DNA of 64,000 nt from Myxocyprinus asiaticus. Lineage: Eukaryota > Chordata > Actinopteri > Cypriniformes > Catostomidae. Both the position numbers and the translations under genes were made by a program. The DNA is taken from NCBI RefSeq assembly GCF_019703515.2, contig NC_059388.1:2589479-2653478 (forward strand). Direction: 5' to 3'. The notes beneath the pieces were generated by a model. That model ran no database searches, was not told the DNA's origin, and saw nothing but the letters and a program-made list of their open reading frames with translations. Positions 1-9,388 of this stretch are shown one piece after another (positions within the stretch are counted from its first letter, which is position 1; each line of letters begins with the position of its first letter).

Positions 1-595
1 CTCTCCCATTTCAACCCTGATTGCATCTACAGGGGATGATCTTTTTACTCTACAGCATATTCTTAATGCTTTAGACTGAGATCCAGTTTCTTCAAAATTG
101 ACTGCTGATAGCTGCTGCCCCAAATACAATGCATCCCATAGTCTATACTAAAACGTATTAGAGCTTGATATACATGTAGCAATTAACTATTACTATATAT
201 AGCTATACTATTATAACTAACCATGTCTTTCCCTGGGGTTGTATTTCTTGAATTATTGATAGCAATCATTAATTCAAAAGAATTAAACTCATCATCCATT
301 ATGCTATCAGATTCCTGTTTTTTTCCTGCAAATATTATTGTGTATTTATTACTTCTTGTCTAATTTTTAAAAATTTATCATCTAAATTTTCAGTGCTGTG
401 GACTTTAGCAAATGTTTGAGCCAGAATTTCTGCCTTCTCCTTATTTGTGATATCCACCACTCATGACAGGAGTATTTTTTGAAGCTATCAATACCATTAA
501 TTTTCCTGATCATGCACCAGACCACATCTATTCCAGTCTCCCTCCCAACTGTATGACTTGCTGAGTTCAATCGTGCGCATACGTCTGACAAGCAT
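1..595 (-). pseudogene. I/Nimb-type LINE ORF2 remnant (reverse transcriptase flanks)
   Basis: Decayed reverse-transcriptase gene of a non-LTR retrotransposon read on the minus strand. From right to left the translation gives a pre-RT linker (VGRETGIDVVWCMIRKING), then in another frame TNKEKAEILAQTFAKVHS and NNSRNTTPGKD, which resemble the segment between endonuclease and RT in I/Nimb LINEs. It then jumps to a thumb-like segment (IDYGMHCIWGSS, then LRICCRVKRSSPVDAIRVE) near the left edge. The RT palm between about 180 and 230 is missing, so this is an internally deleted, frameshifted copy. RNase H would lie beyond the left edge. The related copy at 39810-42886 still carries RNase H. Family assignment is by recognition of conserved blocks. 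Confidence 0.6.
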
Positions 596-721
596 AGATC
601 GAATTACTCTGAACAATAGATTGGCAATAAGCGTGAAACCGATTATCAAATAGGGCAGAGCTTATCGGTTCGGAAGTTGTCTCTAATTGGTCAGGTACGA
701 TGGGTATAAATGAGGTTCATT

Positions 722-768
722 AGGCCCCAAGCATTGAAAGTGCGAGGCCCTATTGTTCTTCTAAGCAG
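722..768. repeat. Fragment of the GGCCCAAGCACTGAAAG dispersed repeat
   Basis: About 45 bp closely match the head motif that occurs three times in tandem at 51190-51305 (ggcccaagcactgaaagt, followed by a short G-rich block and tattgttcttctaag). This is an isolated piece of that dispersed family. The surrounding 596-844 is otherwise unrecognised. Confidence 0.6.
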
Positions 769-844
769 TATTCTTTATTAGAGAGCATGATGAATGCCTA
801 AAATCGGGTGAATGCGCGAAAAATAAAAATAATTATTATTTTTT

Positions 845-1182
845 GCATCAGTTGTCCAACATGTCGGTGATGTTGACGAAGGTTCTTGCTGACTTGGAGG
901 ATCTCGCTGTAATACGTCGATCGATTACAGCGATGGAAATAAAATTCTCTGAGATAGTTACAAGAGTGACTGATGTTGAGAGACGAATCGATTTTCTGGG
1001 ATCTTCGGAGAGGGAATTAACCGCTAATCCGCCTGCGACCAAAGTTGATTTGGAACATTTCCTTGAAAAGCTTGAAGATCTTGAGAATAGAAGCCGCAGG
1101 AATAACGTTCAAATTGTTGGAATTCGCATGTTTTTCTTTTTTCTGTTTGTTTTATTCGGGGGGAAGTTCGGGGTTTGATCAA
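845..1182 (+). pseudogene. L1 ORF1 fragment fused to inter-ORF sequence
   Basis: Encodes part of an L1 ORF1 protein, the RNA-binding chaperone of L1 retrotransposition. The coiled-coil region (VLADLEDLAVIRRSITAM) and the start of the RRM (DLENRSRRNNVQIVGI) are visible. It is clearly the same family as 24758-25520 (VVADLEDLAVIRRSITAM, then DLENRNRRNNVRIVGIPE). Just after IVGI, near 1127, the sequence jumps to a block ending gggaagttcggggtttgat, which in the other two L1 copies lies upstream of ORF2 (around 26150-26180 on plus and 63420-63480 on minus). The RRM remainder and C-terminal domain are therefore deleted. An L2 LINE abuts it at about 1180. Confidence 0.75.
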
Positions 1183-3627
1183 ATCAAATCAAATCACTTT
1201 TATTGTCACACAGCCATATACACAAGTGCAATGGTGTGTGAAATTCTTGGGTGCAGTTCCAATCAACATAGCAGTCGTGACAGTGATGAGACATATACCA
1301 ATTTACAATAACATCAAATTAACACAACACAATTAAAGTCTAATATACACATAATTACACACAACACAATATACAAATAATAACATACACTGTACAGTAT
1401 ACAATACACACAATATAGAATACACATTATACAATAAAAAAAGTATATATAGTATATATAGAATGTACAGTAGGTTGTATTGTACTGTATTGACATTCAG
1501 GCTGTCGGTTGATAGTAAGTTGTTAAGAGAGAATATAATATAATAATAATATAATTTATGACAGTCAGGTGTGAGATATAAGAGTAAGAGTAATAAAGTG
1601 CAGTGCTGATGTATTTTGATCGTGGGAGATCAAGAGTTCAAAAGTCTGATTGCTTGGGGGAAGAAGCTATCATGAAGTCGGCTGGTGCGGGTCTGATGCT
1701 GCGATACCACCTGCCTGATGGTTGCAGTGAGAACAGCCCATGGCTCGGGTGGCTGGAGTCTCTGATGATCCTCCGAGCTTTTTTCACACACCGCCTGGTA
1801 TATATGTCCTGGAGGGAGGGAAGCTCACCTCCAATGATGTGTCTGGAAGTTCGCACCACCCTTTGCAGTGCTTTGCGTTTGTGGGCGGTGCTATTGCCGT
1901 AATAGGCAGAGATACAGCCAGTCAGGATGCTCTCTACAGTGCAGGTGTAGAACCGTGTGAGGATGGGGCGGTTCATTCCAAACTTCCTCAGCCGTCTCAG
2001 GAAGAAGAGGCGCTGATGAGCCTTCTTCACAACGACTTCAGTGTGGATGGACCATGTGAGTTCCTCAGTGATGTGGACACCCAGGAACTTGAAGCTGCTG
2101 ACTCTCTCCACTGGTGCTCCATTGATGGTGATGGGACTGTGTTCTCTGTCTTTTCTTCTTAAGTCCACCACATTCCTTTGTCTTACTGATGTTGAGGGAG
2201 AGGTTGTGCTCCTGACACCAGTGTGTCAGAGTGTGCACCCCCTCTCTGTAGGCTGTTTCATCATTGTCAGTGATCAGACCTACCACCGTCGTGTCATCAG
2301 CAAACTTAATGATGGCATTGGAGTTATGTGTTGCCACAGAGTCATGTGTGTACAAGGAATACAAGAGTGGGATGAGAACACAGCCCTGTGGGGCTCCAGT
2401 GTTGAAGGTCAGTGATGAGGAGATGTTGCTGCCTATTCTAACCACCTGGCGTCTGCTTGACAGGAAGTCCAGGATCCAGCTCCACAGCGAGCTGTTTAAG
2501 CCCAGAGCCCAGAGTTTCTCATCAAGCTTGGAGGGCACTATGGTGTTGAATGCTGAGCTGTAGCCTACAAACAGCATTCTCACATAAGTGTTCTTTTTTT
2601 CCAGGTGGGAGAGAGCAGTGTGTAGTGTAGATGCAATGGCATCATCAGTGGAGCGGTTGTTGTGGTAAGCAAACTGTAATGGGTCAAGAGAGAGAGGCAG
2701 CACAGAGCAGATGTAATCTCTGATTAGTCTCTCAAAGCATTTGCTGATGATGGGGTTCAGAGCAACAGGACGCCAGTCATTTAAGCAAGTAATTTTTGAT
2801 TGCTTTGGAACAGGCACAATGGTGGATGTTTTAAAGGATGTGGGGACTACAGACAAAGAGAGGGAAAGGTTGAAAATGTCTATAAAATTACCAGCCAGCT
2901 GGTTCGCGCACGCTCTGATGACACGGCCCGGAATGCTGTCTGGACCCGCGGCTTTGCGGGTTAGGATCGGGTTACATCCGCTACAGAGACAGAGAGTGAA
3001 CTAACCTCTGTAGCTTCAGCCGCGAGAGCTCTCTCCGCGAGGGTGGTGTTATTTCCCTCAAAACGAGCATAAAAAGTATTTAGCTCACCCGGGAGAGAGG
3101 CAGCGGTGTTCATGGCGGAGTTTTTATTCCCTTTAAAGTCCGTGATGATGTTAATTCCCTGCCACATGCTTCTAGAGTTGGTGGTGTTAAACTGTCCTTC
3201 AATCTTGTTCCTGTACTGGTGTTTTGCTGTTCTGAGGGCATAACTGGCTTGTTTATGCTCCTCTGCATTCCTGGAATTAAAAGCGGAGGTCCGCACATTA
3301 AGTGCCGCGCGGACATCGCTATTAATCCATGGCTTCTGGTTCGGATAGATCCGTACTGTTCTGGTCGGAACGACGTCCTCTACGCACTTTCTGATGAAAC
3401 ACATTATTCTTGATGTCGTCATCAGAGGAGGACCGGAACATCTCCCAGGCCGTGTGATCAAAACAGTCTTGTAGCGCAGAGTCTGACTGGTCCGACCAGC
3501 ACTGGATCATTCTGAGAGTGGGTGCTTCCTGTTTCAGTTTCTGCCATAAGTGGGCAGAAGCAGAAAGGAAGAGTGGTCTGATTTGCCAAATGGTGGGCGG
3601 GGGAGGGATTTGTAGCCATCCCGGAAA
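1179..3627 (-). mobile_element. L2-type LINE, 5'-truncated, with 3' ATTTG tail
   Basis: Non-LTR retrotransposon on the minus strand. The 3' end at 1179-1195 is a TGATTTGATTTG pentamer tail, next to a 3' UTR that ends ACAATAAAAGTGATTTG. The UTR (about 1200-1600) contains AT/CA-rich simple sequence. The body encodes the end of the endonuclease, a linker and RT. Recognisable sequence ends near 3627, so the element is 5'-truncated inside the endonuclease domain, as is usual for LINEs. The pentamer tail fits L2/CR1-group elements of fish. Confidence 0.85.
1638..3625 (-). pseudogene. L2-type LINE ORF2 (endonuclease end, RT, C-terminal region)
   Basis: Reading right to left: end of an exonuclease-endonuclease-phosphatase domain (KSLPRPPFGKSDHSSFLLLP, near 3600), a linker (3461-2961), and the reverse transcriptase (2856-2180: [61 protein letters not shown]). 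The thumb/C-terminal part follows at 2171-1638 ([26 protein letters not shown]). The enzyme would prime reverse transcription of the LINE RNA at nicked DNA. There are frameshifts near 3530, 2900-2960 and 2165-2180. Motif A reads [11 protein letters not shown] where the family has an Asp at the Gly position, so the first catalytic carboxylate is lost. The FADD box is kept. Not functional. Confidence 0.85.
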
Positions 3628-3699
3628 GCAATTAGTAGATTTAATGTGTGTAAAATGCTTTGTCATTTTTAATGTGCTTAGTGGTGTATAAATAGCCAG

Positions 3700-4465
3700 T
3701 ATGAAACAAACCACCTGCATGAAGTTGGCACCCCATATAATTAAATCATTACCAAATCTGTACCATCGTTTGTGCCGATTTGTGCTATTAAAAGAAACAT
3801 CATAACATATTCCTTTCTTTGTATTTAACAAGATAGCTTTTGGGAGCCATGAAATCATGCAGGCTAAACCCCATGTCAATCACTCTTTTAACGGCACAAA
3901 CCAGTTTCATGTTATTTCTAAGGATGGAAATAGATACAAGATTAATTTCAACGGCACAAATCGAGCAAAAATCGAGCACAAATGAACAGCACCGGTCTGG
4001 TGCGATTTGGATGACATAGGGTGGAGAGTGACGTCACTGCTCCCGAAAAGTTTCTTGCTATATCTAAGGAAGGTAAGTAGTTACAGTGTTTCTTTCAACG
4101 GCACAAATCGAGCAAAAACCGAGCACAAACGAACAACACCGGTTTGGTGAGATTTGGATGACATGGGGTGGAGAGTGATGTCACTGCTCCCGAATTCAAA
4201 TTCTTATTTCTAAGGAATTCAGGGAAATAGATACAGTGTTCCTTTTAATGGCAAAAATCGTGTACAACGAACGGCACCGGTTTGGAGCGATTTGGACCAC
4301 ATGGGGTGGAAAGTGACGTCACACAGCGAAAAAAAATAATGTCTAATATCTCAAACACCAAACCAGCACAAATGTTCATTTTTGCAGCACAAACGAATGG
4401 TATAGATCTGGTAATGATTTAATTATATGGGGTGCCAACTTCATGGAGGTTTCAAACATCCAGTA
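3700..4465. mobile_element. Inverted-repeat element with internal tandem repeats
   Basis: The segment at 3701-3772 (containing gaagttggcaccccatataa) recurs in inverse orientation at 4386-4465 (ttatatggggtgccaacttc). Arms are about 70-80 bp with few mismatches. No coding capacity is seen. This layout suits a non-autonomous DNA transposon or foldback element. The exact termini, target-site duplication and superfamily are undetermined. Confidence 0.6.
3947..4325. repeat. Three tandem ~147-bp units, each with a TGACGTCA-like palindrome
   Basis: Units begin at about 3947, 4094 and 4244 with the motif tcaacggcacaaatcgagc or a variant, preceded by a partial unit near 3887. Each carries gcaccggt, gatttgga and an identical or near-identical CRE-type palindrome: TGACGTCA at 4029-4036 and 4314-4321, TGATGTCA at 4176-4183. 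The array fills the loop of the inverted-repeat element. Confidence 0.75.
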
Positions 4466-4525
4466 CGTAGTGGATTTAATCCAATACATCATCGCGCTAC
4501 AGGCTGCAGGAGGACATACTCGATA

Positions 4526-5068
4526 GGCTCGTTTGAGATAAGCAAGTTCTGCGCAGAACCGATCACTGGTGATCACCGGCAGGTGCGTGCCGGTTAGAAA
4601 TCTGTCCAACTTGCTGTGATGTCATGAAGATGTATGTCAAAAAATGTCCCGCGAGTGTGAGGTGGCTGCAGCTGTAGCAGGCAGGCGGCGCAGTTGCTTT
4701 TTCCGAGTTGTGCGAACTGCAAGCGCAATGGGAAATGACTGGCTGACGACACAGCTTAATGCTCATTGGCTTAAACAACCCTGATGTTTCGTTATCTTCT
4801 AAAATGTTCGATCTTTTTATCTATAATATCATGTTTTTATGTGAATATTCCCAACACTATGACAGTGCAATCTCTGTATGGGAATTTGTGATAGGTATTA
4901 TATTTCTGTGCCGCCTGCCTGCTATGTCCACCTCACTCTCGTGGGAGTATTTTTGACATATGTGGTCATTATATCACAGCAAGTCGGACAGATTTTCTAA
5001 CCGGCATGCACCTGTCGGTGATCACCGGTGATCGGTTCTGCGCAGAACTTGGCCATCTCAAACGAGCC
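4526..5068. mobile_element. MITE with long terminal inverted repeats (GGCTCGTTTGAGAT)
   Basis: The left end GGCTCGTTTGAGATAAGC is mirrored by the right end (catctcaaacgagcc). The inverted similarity extends about 160 bp inward on each side, covering the block with gatcaccgg, taaccggca/tgccggtta and the gccgcctgcctgct block. The element is flanked by TA on both sides (4524-4525 and 5069-5070). There is no ORF of note in the ~200-bp loop. It is a non-autonomous DNA element. The superfamily could be Harbinger/ISL2EU-like but is not established here. One related end occurs at 19335-19463. The 5069-5330 stretch to its right shows nothing recognisable. Confidence 0.7.
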
Positions 5069-5383
5069 TAATGAAATGCAAGCTGTTTTTTCTTCAATCA
5101 CTGGATTGGATCATAAGCAGAGCATGTGAAACATAAGTAGCCTACTGTCGCTCGCATGTCGCATGTTTTAAAATTGCACTCTTTTAACAATTTAAAATAT
5201 GTTTTCACTGTAATTTTCTAATTACAAAATTGACTGCAGAAGATGAAAGTTGAGTTTTTAAATTGAATTTGATACCAAGTATGTGAACATTGACATTTTT
5301 TATATAAAACAAAATATTTGTTTTTTTAGCCACACTCAAACGGCACCCCCATTTTCACCTACAGTCACCAAAATTGGTACATA

Positions 5384-6951
5384 CAGGTGCATCTCAATAA
5401 ATTAGAATGTCGTGGAAAAGTTCATTTATTTCAGTAATTCAACTCAAATTGTGAAACTCGTGTATTAAATAAATTCAATGCACACAGACTGAAGTAGTTC
5501 AAGTCTTTGGTTCTTTTAATTGTGATGATTTTGGCTCACATTTAACAAAAACCCACCAATTCACTATCTCAAAAAATTAGAATATGGTGACATGCCAATC
5601 AGCTAATCAACTCAAAACACCTGCAAAGGTTTCCTGAGCCTTCAAAATGGTCTCTGAGTTTGGTTCACTAGGCTACACAATCATGGGGAAGACTGCTGAT
5701 CTGACAGTTGTCCAGAAGACAATCATTGACATCCTTCACAAGGAGGGTAAGCCACAAACAAAGAAGCTGGCTGTTCACAGAGTGCTGTATCCAAGCATGT
5801 TAACAGAAAGTTGAGTGGAAGGAAAAAGTGTGGAAGAAAAAGATGCACAACCAACCGAGAGAACCGCAGCCTTATGTGGATTGTCAAGCAAAATCGATTC
5901 AAGAATTTGGGTGAACTTCACAAGGAATGGACTGAGGCTGGGGTCAAGGCATCAAGAGCCACCACACACAGACATGTCAAGGAATTTGGCTACAGTTGTC
6001 GTACTCCTCTTGTTAAGCCACTCCTGAACCACAGACAACGTCAGAGGTGTCTTACCTGGGCTAAGGAGAAGAACTGGACTGTTGCCCAGTGGTCCAATGT
6101 CCTCTTTTCAGATGAGAGCAAGTTTTGTATTTCATTTGGAAACCAAGGTCCTAGAGTCTGGAGGAAGGGTGGAGAAGCTCATAGCCCAAGTTGCTTGAAG
6201 TCCAGTGTTAAGTTTCCACAGTCTGTGATGATTTGGGGTGCAATGTCATCTGCTGGTGTTGGTCCATTGTGTTTTTTGAAAACCAAAGTCACTGCACCCG
6301 TTTACCAAGAAATGTTGGAGCACTTCATGCTTCCTTCTGCTGACCAGCTTTTTAAAGATGCTGATTTCATTTTCCAGCAGGATTTGGCACCTGCCCACAC
6401 TGGCAAAAGCACCAAAAGTTGGTTAAATGACCATGGTGTTGATGTGCTTGACTGGCCAGCAAACTCACCAGACCTGAACCCCATAGACAATCTATGGGGT
6501 ATTGTCAAGAGGAAAATGAGAAACAAGAGACCAAAAAATGCAGATGAGCTGAAGGCCACTGTCAAAGAAACCTGGGCTTCCATACCACCTCAGCAGTGCC
6601 ACAAACTGATCACCTCCATGCCACGCCGAATTGAGACAGTAATTAAAGCAAAAGGAGCCCCTACCAAGTATTGAGTACATATACAGTCAATGAACATACT
6701 TCCCAGAAGGCCAACAATTCACTAAAAATGTTTTTTTTATTGGTCTTATGATGTATTCTAATTTTTTGAGATAGTGAATTGGTGGGTTTTTGTTAAATGT
6801 GAGCCAAAATCATCACAATTAAAAGAACCAAAGACTTAAACTACTTCAGTCTGTGTGCAGTGAATTTATTTAATACACGAGTTTCACAATTTGAGTTGAA
6901 TTACTGAAATAAATGAACTTTTCCACGACATTCTAATTTGAGATGCACCTG
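5384..6951 (+). mobile_element. Tc1/mariner element, near full length
   Basis: 1568 bp. The terminal inverted repeats CAGGTGCATCTCAATAAATT and its complement sit at 5384 and 6951, each flanked by TA. The subterminal inverted similarity is long (beyond 150 bp, including tcattatttcagtaattca-like blocks and ttggtgggtttttgtta). One transposase pseudogene lies inside. It is inserted in the dispersed repeat: left flank ggtacata and right flank tatagttctcatc rejoin to the uninterrupted sequence seen at 51429-51446. Confidence 0.95.
5683..6674 (+). pseudogene. Tc1 transposase (DDE), frameshifted
   Basis: Tc1 transposase cuts and pastes its own element at TA sites in the nucleus. The start is ATG at 5683 (MGKTADLTVVQKTIID). 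A frameshift lies in the N-terminal helix-turn-helix region between GKPQ (about 5755) and EAGCSQSAVSKHVNRKLSG. From there to the stop at 6674 the frame stays open for about 290 codons. The second DNA-binding domain (RATTHRHVKEFGYS), first catalytic Asp (LFSDESKFC) and second Asp (FQQDLAPAHTG) are present. The third position reads SPDLNPIDNLWG, with Asp (GAC) where Tc1 proteins have Glu. The C-terminus RRIETVIKAKGAPTKY matches the family. This is the best preserved DDE core in the window, but it is inactive because of the frameshift. Confidence 0.92.
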
Positions 6952-7544
6952 TATATAGTTCTCATCAAGCCCAAGAACTTTCATAATTACAGTCATTAGG
7001 TCTGCCCAACAGGAAGTTGGCCATTTTGGATTTTTTTTTATATTGCAGTCTCTGAACTTTTAAATCGTCCTCCTAAGGGATTCATGAGACTGTCACCACA
7101 TTTAGAAAACATTATGCCAAGACACTGAAGGTGCTAAATTGTGAACAGATTTTTGATATATCGAACGGTGTTGTCATGGTGAGGCATTAAATTAATTATC
7201 TTCTGTGTGCAATGTGTGATTTACATCAAAAGTATGATGTATCTTGGGGGCTAAACCGATGGATGTGACTATTTTGGGTCACGGTCATAGCGCCACCACC
7301 TGGCAGCAGGAAGTGTGTCTCTTACAACAGACTTTAAAATAGTCCTCTTATATTCACTCAAACTGCTTCAAAATTGCTTAGTATAATGTAAAATGCCAAA
7401 TGCATGTAACCACCTTGCATTGTTTTCTGAAAGCAACCGGGTGGAAATGGACCCATGGTACTTGGACCCGTCTTCGCTGCTTGCAGCTCTATTTTTGTTT
7501 TAATGATTATTATTCTTTTCAATGTTTTCGGTACTTTTGGGGTA

Positions 7545-8296
7545 CTTTACATGCGTGAAAATTTTGCACACATATCAGAGTCGTTGGCCATTAGGGCTGG
7601 GCAAAGTTGCGGTGGGGGCGTGCAGAGTGGGCTCTGTAGCGCTCCCTTGAAAATGGGCATGTAAGGGGGGCTCTGTAGCACCCCCACTTTCACCTACAGT
7701 CACCATAGTTGGTACAAATATAGGTCTCATCAAGCCAACCAACTTTCATACAGTCGTTAGCTCTGCCCAACACGAAGCCGGCCATTTTGAATATTTTGAA
7801 AATCACAGGCTCTGAACTTTTAAATACTCCTCCTAAGGGATTCAAGTGACTGGCACCAAATTTGTGCAACATCATGCCAAGACATTGTAGATGCTAAATT
7901 GCGAACTGATTTTTGATATTTTGAACAGTGTTGCCGTGGCAAAGTAATAAATGTATGGCAAAAAATGGGAAACAGAAAGTGCCTTATATCTTCTGTGTGC
8001 ATTGGGTGATTTTTATCAAAATTGATATGTATGTTTAGTCTTGGGGGCTGATCACATGGATATGACTATTTTGGGTTACGGTCATAGCGCCACCATCTGG
8101 CAGCAGGAAGTGTGGCTTACAACAGACTTTAAAATAGTCCCCTAATATTTACCCAAATCACTTCAAAATTGTTTAGAATAATGTCAAATGCCAAATGCAT
8201 GTGTCCATCTTGCACTGTTTTCTGAATGCCACTGGGTGAAAATGGACCCATGGTGCTTGGGCCCATCATTGCTGCTTGAAGCTATATTTGTAGTTT
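7545..8296. repeat. Cypriniform dispersed repeat, copy B
   Basis: Runs from tgcgtgaaaattttgcacac (about 7552) through tcagagtcgttggccattag, cacccccactttcacctaca, tagcgccaccatctggcagc and ccatggtgcttgggcccatc to gctgcttgaagctatatt at 8290. It repeats the order of copy A directly downstream of it. The terminal block is the inverse of the atatagctgcatgcagcaat motif at 56682 and the related motif at 46639. Confidence 0.75.
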
Positions 8297-8830
8297 GGAA
8301 TTTCAAACTGTTATTTATTTCTTATTTATTTTCAGTTTGTTCTTTCAAGTTTCATTAGTTTCAGTCTATGGCTGTTAGTTTTAGTTAAGTTTTAGTTTTT
8401 TGTAGTTAATTTTAGCTTTTGTTTTTCAGTATAGCTTACATGATTTTTATTTTAGTTTCAGTATTTTATAGCCACCACAGTTAGAACATTAACTGATGTC
8501 ATATAAATAGCCTATGTTTAACACTGTTACATTTATCAGGGTTGTCTTGTGTTATCTCTAGTGACATTTCCATGTTTAATGAAAGCTTATAATTTGCTGT
8601 GTATCTGAATCTACATTTCAGTTTTTTCCAGTTTTGTTAGATTTTTTATTTGTATTTCTATTAACAAACATATTTTCATTTATTTTCCGTTTTAGTTTTC
8701 TTCATTTTTCTAACCGTTATAACACTGGTCTAAATAATAATTGTTCTATTTGAACTTTTCACTGTTTATTTTCAATTCAGTTACAATAAAAGTTTGTCAG
8801 TATCTTTTAGTCACAAAGTATTGTTCAGGT
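8297..8830. repeat. Degenerate TTTTAGTT-rich low-complexity tract
   Basis: Loose iterations of ttttagtt, ttagttttagtt, attttcagttt and similar T-rich words, densest at 8330-8480 and again at 8610-8720. This resembles a decayed minisatellite. No ORF or known element is seen. Confidence 0.5.
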
Positions 8831-9388
8831 CGCTACTGATATTGATGGCGTTGTCATGTGACAATGTGTTCTTTTTCTCAGAGCTGGTCAAGATGGACTA
8901 ATCACAGTCGTTTGTGATTAACAGATGAGTATATTTACACCTTATTTTCCTTTGTATGTTAGGTACAAATACTCGCACGTGTTCGATTTAAAATATACAA
9001 ATTTTATGTAGCTAAATGTCTCTATGTAGACAAAAACTTCCTGAGATTTGAATGTGGTTTAATGGAGGTTTAATGCTTTCTGGGCTGTGTTTAGAAGTGC
9101 CCTCTGCAGGAATAATATTTTTATGTCTGTTGTCATAAGCTATCATGTGCCGCCCAGTGAACAATACACATGCGCTTTTCTGCCTCAAATATTTTTCTCT
9201 CTCTTTTATAATACAAGTGCATACTGCCACCTACCCGATCAAGCAGGGATGTGCACAGAGGGCTGGCTGCAGTGGCCCAATCCACTGCCCTGGCCTCCTG
9301 GGCTGAGGTTCCCCTCTGGAGAAAGTTATTTAATTAGCATGTATTCATTTTGCAGATGCATTTTATCCACAGCGTCAAGGGATTTATA
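8831..9388. other. Unassigned intergenic sequence
   Basis: No ORF with protein-like features, no repeat pairing elsewhere in the window and no RNA-like structure was recognised. Confidence 0.4.

Larger units (their letters stand above)
5335..7495. repeat. Cypriniform dispersed repeat, copy A, split by a Tc1
   Basis: Starts at about 5335 (cacccccattttcacctaca), is interrupted by the Tc1 at 5384-6951, and resumes at 6952 (tatagttctcatcaagccca). It continues through the tagcgccaccacctggcagc block (7280-7310) to the terminal motif gctgcttgcagct near 7480-7492. Copy B follows directly (7545-8296) and copy C lies at 51300-51996, so the order of blocks can be checked three times. It has no coding capacity. 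The family is known to me as abundant in cyprinid genomes, but I cannot name it. Confidence 0.75.

Noticed and set aside
1740..2563. Long plus-strand ORFs opposite the L2 LINE
   Set aside because: They are antisense to the RT and show no domains. The minus frame carries all RT motifs.
3947..4325. Regularly spaced repeats as a CRISPR-like array
   Set aside because: Units are full-length tandem copies without unique spacers, and the genome is vertebrate.
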